Position numbers and translations under genes: made by a program. Below are positions 1 through 8,300 of a DNA stretch of 8,443 bases, piece by piece (the first letter of the stretch is position 1; each line of letters opens with the position of its first letter). Source of the stretch: Acidobacteriaceae bacterium UBA1795 (lineage in GTDB: Bacteria; Acidobacteriota; Terriglobia; Terriglobales; Acidobacteriaceae). The notes under the pieces were generated by a model. The model searched no databases. It was not told where the DNA came from and worked only from the letters and a program-made list of their open reading frames with translations. The DNA is taken from positions 1-8,443 of the forward strand of contig DCFV01000065.1 in assembly GCA_002314435.1 (NCBI GenBank), read 5' to 3'.

Positions 1-22
1 GCGGATTTTGGGGGGCAGGTCA
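1..22. mobile_element. Possible terminus of an IS3-type element leaving the window
   Basis: The plus strand reads TTTTGGGGGGCAGGTCA up to position 22, that is TGACCTGCCCCCCAAAA entering from the minus strand. IS3-family ends typically begin TG and end CA and are often rich in a CTGCCCCC block. It lies 20 bp beyond the stop codon of the dehydrogenase. Only the tip would be visible, so this is suggestive and unproven. Confidence 0.3.
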
Positions 23-42
23 GATTCACCACACGCTTACAC

Positions 43-1389
43 TTAACAGCGAACAATATTGGGAGCGTCGATTCCCCTGGTGGCGTTGCGTGTATCGATC
101 ACCAAACTTGCTTTCGACACAATGTCGCGCATGTCGTATTGTGAGTGATCTGTGACGACAACAACACAGTCAAACTCAGGGACCTTCTCGAGCGATGTGC
201 AAGTCATGTTGAGTGCGTACTTGCGCCCCTTTCCCACACTCGAAAAGAAGGGATCGTTATAGGAAACGCTGGCGCCGCGCTTCTGGAGCAGTTCAATTAT
301 GGTCAACGATGGGGATTCTCGAAGGTCGTCGATGTCTCGCTTGTACGAAAGGCCAAGGATCAGGACTTTCGCCCCGCACAGGGCCCTCCCGCGCTGACTG
401 AGCGCTTCAACGATGTTGTCAAGAACGAAGTAGGGCATGCCGATGTTCACTTCTCCGGCAAGCTCGATGAACTTTGTGCGGAAGTCATACTCGCGCGCCT
501 TCCACGAGAGATAGAACGGGTCGATGGGAATGCAGTGGCCGCCGAGGCCGGGGCCTGGATAAAAAGCCTGAAAACCAAAGGGCTTAGTCTTCGCGGCATC
601 GATGACCTCGTGAATATCAATATCCATGCGCATGCAGAGTTGCTTGAGTTCGTTCACCAGCGCGATATTCACACAACGATAGATGTTCTCGAGCAGCTTG
701 GTCATCTCGGCAACTGCGGGCGTTGAGACGGGAACGGTCCGATTGAAGATGGTTCCGTAAACGGAACAGGCAAGATCGCGAGCTACCGGTCCACAGCCAC
801 CGACGACCTTGGGAATATCGCGGCGTGCGACGGTATCGTTACCCGGGTCTTCGCGCTCCGGCGAGAAAGCGACGTAGAAGCCGGACGATGCGGCGTCGCG
901 TGCGACGGAGAGGCCGGCGTGGTTGCCCTTCTCGAGCAGAGGGACAACAACTTCTTCCGTGGTTCCGGGATATGTCGTGCTCTCAAGAATGACGACGTGG
1001 TTGGCATGCAGGTGCGGCGCGATGAATTTCGCGGTCTGAATGACAAAGCTGAGGTCCGGCTCATGATGCTCGTCCAGCGGAGTGGGAACACAGATGATTA
1101 CCACATCCATCGCTGCAATCAGGCTGTAGTCGCCGGTGGCATTGAAGCCGTGCTTCTGCGCTGCCTGAATCTCCACGGCGGGAATACGAACGATATAGGA
1201 CAGCCCCTTATTCAGGCTGTGTACTTTTCGCGGATCGATATCGAAGCCGGTCACCTGAAATCGCTGCTCACTAAACAGCAGCGCTAGAGGCAAACCGACA
1301 TACCCCAATCCGACAATCCCGATGCGGGCCTCGCGTGCTTGAATGCGGCCAATCAAACTCATCACAGCATCACTTGTTTTCGATTCCAT
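43..1389 (-). CDS. UDP-N-acetyl-D-glucosamine 6-dehydrogenase (UDP-Glc/GDP-Man dehydrogenase family)
   Basis: Cytosolic NAD-dependent enzyme that oxidises C6 of a UDP-N-acetylhexosamine twice, giving the uronic acid used in O-antigen, capsule or exopolysaccharide. The 448 residues are full length. The N-terminal Rossmann fold starts with GIVGLGYVGLP (24-34); VPTPLDE (101-107) and ESTTYPGTTEE follow; FSPEREDPGN (175-184) is characteristic of the WbpA-type UDP-GlcNAc dehydrogenases rather than UDP-glucose dehydrogenases; KLLEN (231-235) and GPGLGGHCIPIDP (279-291) carry the conserved Lys231 and catalytic Cys286; GLSYKRDIDDLRESP (346-360) opens the C-terminal domain. The ATG has a good Shine-Dalgarno. 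It is co-oriented with the synthase but separated from it by mobile-element debris, so an independent promoter is likely although none is clear. UDP-ManNAc dehydrogenase is the main alternative substrate class. Confidence 0.92.
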   Translation of the reverse strand: MESKTSDAVMSLIGRIQAREARIGIVGLGYVGLPLALLFSEQRFQVTGFDIDPRKVHSLNKGLSYIVRIPAVEIQAAQKHGFNATGDYSLIAAMDVVIICVPTPLDEHHEPDLSFVIQTAKFIAPHLHANHVVILESTTYPGTTEEVVVPLLEKGNHAGLSVARDAASSGFYVAFSPEREDPGNDTVARRDIPKVVGGCGPVARDLACSVYGTIFNRTVPVSTPAVAEMTKLLENIYRCVNIALVNELKQLCMRMDIDIHEVIDAAKTKPFGFQAFYPGPGLGGHCIPIDPFYLSWKAREYDFRTKFIELAGEVNIGMPYFVLDNIVEALSQRGRALCGAKVLILGLSYKRDIDDLRESPSLTIIELLQKRGASVSYNDPFFSSVGKGRKYALNMTCTSLEKVPEFDCVVVVTDHSQYDMRDIVSKASLVIDTRNATRGIDAPNIVRC

Positions 1390-1685
1390 AACTTACCCTT
1401 CTTAGCTTCTTCCCAACAGCTGCGCTGCATTTGTTGGATATTCTCTGTCGGCTTTGGCACACATGAATCCGCGCTGCAGACGCCGTTCCATAATTGACCA
1501 CATCAAGTAGATTCGCGGACTTTACATTGACATGCCTCCTCTCTTCGAGGGGGTCCTGGCTGAGTTTTCGCGGCTTATGTTTCGCCTTGGCGAATTCCGT
1601 AGCGAGAGACAGAAACAGCACGGCCTGCGGCCGGAAGTTCTGCGTTGCTGTTCATCTATGTAGAACTGGCGGTAATGTGCAGTCT
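1390..1685. other. Unassigned intergenic stretch upstream of the dehydrogenase gene
   Basis: About 300 bp between the transposase relic and the dehydrogenase start. I see no protein family in either strand, no convincing promoter pair and no terminator; only a small GGCC-based hairpin around 1621-1634. A minus-strand frame crossing 1621-1370 has no recognisable motif and overlaps the true gene start. The stretch probably contains decayed mobile-element or glycosyltransferase-locus DNA plus the dehydrogenase leader. Confidence 0.5.
1396..1403 (-). promoter_or_regulatory. Ribosome binding site of the nucleotide-sugar dehydrogenase
   Basis: AAGAAGGG lies six bases upstream of the ATG at 1389, supporting this start over the internal Met10. 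Confidence 0.6.
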
Positions 1686-1841
1686 CTATTCAGACAGCGC
1701 GCGCTGCTTCTTTATCGAACAGAAGATCAACCCGTTAAGAAACTCGTGGCGCAGTTTGCTGTTGAACGATTCGCAGTAGCCGTTCTCCGGGGAAGCGTCC
1801 AACTCGATATACAGCGCCTTCGCGCAGTGTTGGGTGATAGC
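1686..1841 (-). pseudogene. IS3-family transposase (OrfB) fragment
   Basis: The minus-strand frame ending at the TAG at 1686-1688 encodes KALYIELDASPENGYCESFN, continuing to SKLRHEFLNG. This matches the DDE region of IS3-family OrfB transposases (consensus like TLYIxPGSPWENGYCESFNGKLRDELLNGEIFYS), including the Glu of the catalytic triad in NGYCESF. The usual GSPWENGY is degenerate (DASPENGY), and the N-terminal integrase core, the two Asp residues and the C-terminal RPHSALGY part are missing; a stop follows soon after LNGLIFCS. About 45-50 codons of similarity remain, so it is an old, inactive relic. The upstream boundary is approximate; the frame continues open to the MITE at 1878 without recognisable sequence. 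Confidence 0.75.
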
Positions 1842-1877
1842 GCGGCCTGCTGTGTAGTTGCTCCACCCTATAGACGT

Positions 1878-1896
1878 CTAGGAACTTGTTGAAAAA
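1878..1896 (+). repeat. Left terminal inverted repeat of the MITE-like element
   Basis: CTAGGAACTTGTTGAAAAA; a perfect 19-bp match to the reverse complement of 2016-2034, including the palindromic CTAG that may be duplicated target. Confidence 0.9.
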
Positions 1897-2015
1897 CTAT
1901 TGACGGGCAGCAAAGCCGAAAACATGATCGCGCCAGAATGCCCGAGAAACGATCGGAAAACGCTCGGTGATGGTTTTGGTAGACCTTTTTTGTCGTATTC
2001 CGGGACTTCGAATCC

Positions 2016-2034
2016 TTTTTCAACAAGTTCCTAG
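2016..2034 (-). repeat. Right terminal inverted repeat of the MITE-like element
   Basis: TTTTTCAACAAGTTCCTAG on the plus strand; reads into the glycosyltransferase frame and supplies its premature TGA (minus strand, 2022-2020). Confidence 0.9.
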
Positions 2035-2325
2035 GGCCCAAGACATCAGAACGTCATCCCCATCCAGGAAGACCAGATACTCTCCGACGGCCAGAGATGC
2101 GCCGTGGTTGCGCGCAGCTCCCGCTCCGCGATTTTCTGGCAATCTTGCAAAAACGATGGAATCGCCAAAAGTCTGAAGGACGTTCGCGGTACCATCCTGA
2201 GAGCCATCATCCACAACGATGATTTCCTTGTTTGGGTGCTTCTGGAATAAGGCGGATTCAACGGCTTCCCTTACGAATTCCTCGTGGTTATGACAGACGA
2301 TTATGATGGTGAACAATGGTTCCAC
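2035..2325 (-). pseudogene. Family 2 glycosyltransferase, N-terminal fragment interrupted by a MITE-like element
   Basis: The fragment would have transferred a sugar from a nucleotide-sugar donor. It shows the GT-A nucleotide-binding start PLFTIIIVCHNHEEF, the VVDDGSQDGT motif (Asp39/Asp40), NRGAGAARNHG and the metal-binding FLDGDD (residues 86-91), all typical of GT2 enzymes. Native sequence ends at about codon 97-98; the frame then runs into the inverted repeat of the adjacent element and stops at 2020-2022. Intact GT2 proteins are usually 250-350 residues, so the acceptor-binding half is missing. The start is GTG at 2325 with an AAAGGA Shine-Dalgarno seven bases upstream, and it overlaps the megasynthase end by 38 bp, suggesting translational coupling in one operon. 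A catalytically active product is very unlikely. Confidence 0.85.
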
Positions 2326-5300
2326 CAGATAATCCTTTACGCGAAGGAACTTGATCTACTACCCATGGCTGCATTGCTTCTGCCATCGATTTGGTGAGTT
2401 GGGCGGCAAGCTCTGAGACATGGGGATGAGCCAGCAGGTTCTGCTGGTGCCCGGGTATTTCGATTATCTTTACGTTTCCTTGCAGTGTTTCCTTCCAACC
2501 GAGGTATTCGTCTGAATCGAGCCCAAGTAGCTGCTCTTTTGCACGGAAGAGGATCACATCGCCATCGTAGACAGGTGGCTCGTACTTAATGGCAGCCTTT
2601 GAGTGTTCAATGCCCAGCGCCTCGATAATGTAATGTTGCCGCTGGCGAGACAGATCCGGGTTGCGAGTTGCATCTATCCAACCCAGGCCGAATGCAGCCT
2701 TTGCTCCCAAGTGCTCCAGCGTGTATCTAAACCTATCCCCGAAATAGGGGGCGCCGCGATGCATGAAGTTCTCGAGTTCAAGTTTAACCCGCTTTTTCGC
2801 ACGATACCAAAACCTCTGGGGTGCATGAACATCTGCCTTGAAGTTCATAGCGCGCGGGTGTGATGCCTGGATGAGCACCAGCAGGGGCACATTCTGCCCC
2901 GCATTCTTCAACTGGTAAGCAGCTTCTATTGCCAAGAGACCGCCAAAGCAAAAGCCGCTCAGGAAGTACGGGCCTTGCGGTTGAAAGCTCCGGATCTCGT
3001 TCACATATGCAGAAGCCATCTCTTCAATTGAGGCTCCAACTCGAATATGGCCGTCCAGACCGCGCGCCTGAAGGGCGAATACTGGTTGATCCTCCCCTAA
3101 CAGGCGGCCTAGAGCGTGATATTCGAGAGTATTGCCGCCATGGGAATGCATGAGAAACAGCGGTGGCTTGCTCCCATCAGGATGAATGGGCACCAGGGAC
3201 GACCATGAGGGCGCTGAGTTTTCCGTGCGAAGAACATCAGCCATCGTGGCGATGGTGGGGGCCTGCAGCAAAGTTGCAAGGGGCAGTCTGACTTTGCAGA
3301 GCTTTTCGACTTCGTTCATCAAGCGAACAGCCAGAAGTGAATGGCCACCAAGTTGGAAGAAATTGTCGTGAATTCCGATCTTTTGGGCATTCAAAACCTT
3401 TGCCCAGATCGGCGCAAGATGCTGCTCCATCTCGTCTCGAGGAGCAACATACGCTTCCGCGACGGTTGAAGCTTCACTTTGTGGTGAGTGCAGTTTGTCG
3501 TCGAATGTTCCATTGAGGGAGAGCGGCTGGTTCTCCACCTGAACAAAGAGAGAGAGCGACCGGGAAGACGCTGGCTCACTACCCGAATGCGCATGTACTT
3601 CAACGCCTTGGAGAGGCGCTTGAGCCAGTTCTTCGGAGAGACATGCTAGTTGAAAAGTGCTCTTAACAGGTTGTGTAGCCATCTCTCCGAGGATTGCTTC
3701 AAAGTCCGCAAGCCAACGCTCAATAGTCTCCTGTCTGAAGAGCTCAACATCGTGGTGACTGTGCAATTCGAGGCCCTCAGACGATTCCACCGCGCTCAGG
3801 TACCACTCGAAGGACTCAAAGCTCTTAGGGTTGCTCGCGTAATCAAGAGAGAAGCCGCGTTGGTCAAGTTCTTCGGGGCGAAATTTCTTGAATCCAGTTA
3901 GGCCAACCGGGATGGGAGACATACGGGTCCGGCTGGAGGAAACCAACTCCTCCATCAGATTGACAGTCGTGAACGAAAGATGGTCCATCGCTTCTGCCAA
4001 CTCTTGTTGTACTCGGCGGATCAGCGCTACAGCGTCCTCGTCGGGGCGCAGCTCTGCCAGGAACGGCATCAGACTGACGCAATGGCCGACGAGTTGGGTT
4101 TGGCCGAGGAACGGCTGTTCGGCGATCGAGAGCGTGAGGATGAACCTTGTCTGACTGGAGAGACGGGCAAGGAGGATGGCGAGCGCTGCCACGTTGACGG
4201 CGAACAAACTGCAGCCCTGTTCGGCTGCCACTGCGCGGACTTGCTCAACGATCTGCGTACGGAGTGTGCGATCGACGCGGGTGGCGCTGTGCTCTCGCAC
4301 TGGCTTGCGGGAGAAATCGGCGGGGAGCTCAAGAGCTGGGACACCGCGGGCGAACTTACGTGCCCAGTAAGCGCGGGCCGCCTCAAACTCCTGCGAGTGT
4401 GTGCGCACATCGGCCATGTTGGCATAGGCCGCAAAGCTAGGCGCTGGCGGCAGCGACTCCTTCTGCCCCGACAGTTCACGGGAATAGAATGTGCAGAAGT
4501 CCTGGATAAGGACATCCAATGACCAGCCGTCGCAAATAACGTGATGCAGGGTGAGAACGACTGCGGCCTCTTGCGGGCCAAGTAGGAATATAGAGGCACG
4601 GACCATGGGACCGGAATGAAGTGCGAACGGACGCGCCGCCTCCTCGCGCGCCAGCTGCCTGAGCCGCCGCTCGCGTTCCTCCCGCGCACCCACGGTAGAT
4701 AAATCTTGCACCGGCACATCGAGCTGGAACCCGTTCGAAATTTGCATCTCAGCGCCGGACGGATCGACGGTAGCGCGCAGTGCATCGTGCCGCTCGACGA
4801 GTCTCTCGAGTGCACGGCGGATGTGCGGTACGTCGATCTGCCCGGAAATTTCAAGCGTGATGGACTCGTTGTAGGAGGCCGACAAATTCTCCGAGATGCT
4901 TGACGAGTAGAAGATGCCCCGCTGCGCCAAGGTCGTGACAGCCTTAACCGGCGGTATGGGCACGGCTTCAGACAAGACACGAGGCTCAGCCGGGTTTGCT
5001 CCTTTGGTCAGCTTTGCCAAGGATTCTTGTATGGAGGTGAGGATTCTACCTTGCTCGGCCACGGCAGAGATGAGTGCCTGCACGGTGGGGTCAACTACTC
5101 CGGTCGGAGCAAGTGGCACCGGAGTTTGCGCGGGACGCGGCGCGGAAACGACCGGAGCCGAAGAGGCAGACGAGAAGACCTCAGGCGGCAGCGTCGCGTC
5201 GAGGTGCGCCGCCACCATTTCAACGGTTGGGAACTGATTCATCAACTTGCTAAAGCCAATCTTGATGCCGAACTCGCTTTCGATTTCGACGGAGACCTGG

Positions 5301-8300
5301 GCGAGCGATAAGGAATCGAAACCCTGCTCGATGAAAAGCGTCGAAGCAGAGAGTTGGTTAGCCTCATGACCCGAAATCTGCGCAATGAGATCAATCAGCC
5401 GCGCGCTGAGGTGTTCCTTACGAGAGGCAGCCGCTGCAGATTGTGTCACCTGACTGATGACTGCCGCTTGCGCCTGGGACTCGGGCGCAGGAGAAGGCAG
5501 GAGCACGGACGCAGCAGGCGAATCCTCTGCAGGATCAATCCAGTACCGCTGTCTCTCGAACGGATACACGGGTAGCGGAATGCGCCGGCGATCTTCATTG
5601 GCGTAGAAGGCGTCCCAGTCCACGGTAACGCCGTTGCCCCAAAGGGAGCCTATGGCAAAGAGTACAGAAGCCCATTCCTGGTTGTCCTCGTGGGTATCGG
5701 ACAAGGTCGGGATGGCGACGCAAGACTCAGTGATGGCGTAGTGCTGGCGCACGAGTGAGCACAGAGTGGAGCGGGGGCCGCACTCGAGGAACAGGTCATA
5801 ACCGAGTTCCTTGAGCTTGAGGGCTGCTTTCGAAAACTCCACAGTTGCGCGCGCCTGACGCGCCCAGTACTCAGGACTGGTTGCCTCGGCTTCGGTAATC
5901 AGCTGGCCCGTTACGGTAGAGATGAATGGACGAACCGGTGCACGCAGATGGACCTTGGCAATCTCGTCGCGCAGTGGTTCAACCATGGGGTCCATCATCG
6001 CCGAATGGAAGGCGTGCGAGGTGTACAGGGGACGGCAGACGATGTTGTCCGCCTCGAGCTGCGTGCGCAGCGATTGCACGTTGGCGTCAGAACCTGAAAC
6101 AACGCAAAGCTTGGGCGCATTGTTGGAGGCGATCTGCACTCCGGACGGAAGCATGCCGGCTACGGTTTCGGCAGCGGCGCGCACGGCCATCATGGATCCG
6201 CGAGGCAGGTCCTGCATGAGGCGCCCACGCAGAGCTACGATGCGCAGCACATCTTCGAGATCCCAGACACTCGCCAGCGTGGCAGCGACAAACTCACCGA
6301 TGCTATGGCCGACCATGACGACAGGGCGGATGCCGAGCGATTCCCAGAAGCGTGCGAGCGCATACTCGATTACAAAGAGCGATGGCTGGGTGAAGAACGT
6401 ATCCTGCAATGAGATTTGCGCTGTCTCGTCGTCGCCAGATTTGGGATACAAGAGTTCGCGCAGGTCGCAGCCAAGATGGGGCTTGAGGATCTCGCAACAA
6501 TCGTCGACGACAGCGCGGAACAGAGGCTCCCCAGCGTAGAGATTCTGCCCCATGTTGACGTACTGGGTTCCCTGACCGCCAAAGAGAAAAACAACAGGGG
6601 GATCGCGCCTCTCACAGCGCATGGTAGTACCCCGACGGGGGTCGGGTTGCAGAAGAAGTTGGGCTGCTTCAATGGTGCTGCCGGCGACCACGAAGCGTCG
6701 CATGGCCATCTGCCTGCGGCCCGTCTGCAGTGTGAAGGCCGCGTCGGCGAGAGTGTCCTCAGGGGCGGATTGAAAATGACGAGCAAACGAAGCACCAAGG
6801 GCATCGAGCGCAGGAGCAGTGCGGGCCGAGATGGGCAAGAGTTGCAGAGGGCGCGCGTCGCGGGGACTCGGCGGCGGGGGAGCCTCGCCGAGAATGACAT
6901 GCACATTGGTGCCGCCGAAACCGAACGAACTGACAGCGGTGTGACGGGGGCGCTCAGTGCGCGGGAACGGGATAAGACGATCGGCGACAATGAACGGACT
7001 GTCAGCAAAGTTGATGCGCGGATTGGGATTCTTGTAGTGAATGGTGGCAGGAATCTGTTCCCTGTGCAGCACGAGGGCAGCCTTGATGAGGCCTGCGACG
7101 CCAGCGGCATTGGTCGGATGACCAATGTTGCCCTTAAGGGAGCCTATGAAGCAAAACTGCTTTTTCTGCGTCTTGCGACGGAAGACACTGGTGAGCGCCT
7201 GGATCTCAATAGGGTCGCCAACCGGCGTGCCAGTTCCATGCGCCTCGATATACCCAATCTCTTCGACATTGATCCCTGCAACAGCCTGTGCCATGGCGAT
7301 GGCCTCTGCCTGGCCTTCAACGCTTGGCGCCAAGAAAGACGCAGGGCGCGAGCCGTTGTTATTCTTGCCCGAGCCTTCGATCACTGCAAATATGGTGTCG
7401 CCGTCCCGTAAGGCGTCGGAGAGACGCTTAAGGACGACGACGCCGGCGCCGTCGCAGAACATGGTGCCGGACGCATCAGCATCGAATGGGCGGCAATGCC
7501 CATCGCTGGCGAAGGTTCCACCCTCGGTGTAGACGAAACCACTTTTTTGAGGGACGCAGATATCAATGCCGCCGGCTAGCGCCATGTCGCACTCGTAGCT
7601 GAGCAACGCACGATAGGCCAGATCGACGGCCAACAAAGTGGTAGAGCAAGCAGTGTTTAGACTGACGGCGGGACCACGTAGATCGAGCAGGTAGGCGGTC
7701 CGCAGTGCAATATAGTCCTTTTCGTTGCCGTACTCGACGGCCAGCCTTCCAGCGCGTGCGAGCAGATTCGGATGGGTGAGCAGATTGGTGGTGTAGTAGT
7801 GGTTGTCGCCAATTCCTGCATAGACGCCAATGAGTCCCTTGTAGCGGGCGGGATCGCAGCCTGCGCTTTCGAAGGCGTTATAGGCCAGCTCTAGAAAAAC
7901 ACGCTGCTGGGGGTCGGTGACCTTGGCTTCTAATGGGCTGATTCCGAAGAACCCGGCGTCAAACAGCTCCGCACCTTCAATGATGCCGCGGGCGCGCACG
8001 TAATCGGGAGCGTTGCGCAAGCGCTCGTCAACGCCGGGGCCGAGTTCCTCCGGCGTAAAGAAAGAGATCGATTCCCTGCCCTCGCACAAGTTGCGCCAGA
8101 GCTGCTCCAGATCATCGGCGCCGGGAAAGCGACCTGTCATGCCGACGATTGCGACGGCTTCACGGTCTAACTCGTCGCTGCCGTGCCCGCGTAGACGAGC
8201 GACTCGCGTCTCCGCATCTGAGACAAGCGACACGTCACTCTCGCCACCATCGAGGAAATGGCTTAGCTGTGCGATGGTGGGATATTGAAATACCTTGACG

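Larger units (their letters stand above)
1878..2034. mobile_element. 157-bp MITE-like element with perfect terminal inverted repeats
   Basis: The element is bounded by CTAGGAACTTGTTGAAAAA and its exact reverse complement, and holds about 119 bp with no convincing ORF. The outer CTAG is palindromic, so it may be a 4-bp target duplication (15-bp repeats inside), or the duplication may be just TA (16-bp repeats starting with GG). CTAG fits the YTAR target of IS5-group elements and TA fits IS630/IS427-type elements; the parent family is not established. Size, perfect ends and lack of a transposase fit a non-autonomous element moved in trans. It sits exactly where the glycosyltransferase reading frame is cut. 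Confidence 0.8.

Noticed and set aside
145..726. 193-residue plus-strand open frame
   Set aside because: Lies fully antisense to the dehydrogenase, whose motifs are clear; the frame shows no family motif.
1370..1621. 83-residue minus-strand frame upstream of the dehydrogenase
   Set aside because: Overlaps the dehydrogenase start out of frame, has no motif, and the dehydrogenase has its own ribosome binding site there.
1621..1634. Small GC hairpin as a terminator
   Set aside because: Stem of about five pairs and no T-run; not a credible intrinsic terminator.
1967..2176. 69-residue plus-strand frame
   Set aside because: Runs from inside the MITE into the antisense of the glycosyltransferase; no coding signal.
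3632..4939. Epimerization rather than condensation domain
   Set aside because: The HHVICDG motif alone fits both, but the domain follows an ACP and precedes a PCP, has the AYNES-type start and the GHCVSLMP motif of condensation domains, and is not placed after an A-PCP pair.
4069..4980. 303-residue minus-strand frame, very Arg/Ser/Pro-rich
   Set aside because: Out-of-frame shadow of the condensation domain; composition is typical of frame-shifted high-GC coding DNA.
5198..5717. Ketoreductase or dehydratase between AT and ACP
   Set aside because: Only about 100 residues separate the AT from the ACP, mostly the post-AT YPFERQRYW linker; there is no room and no Rossmann motif.
6416..7411. 331-residue plus-strand open frame
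   Set aside because: Antisense shadow of the KS-AT region, caused by GC-biased codon use; no recognisable domain and no credible start context.
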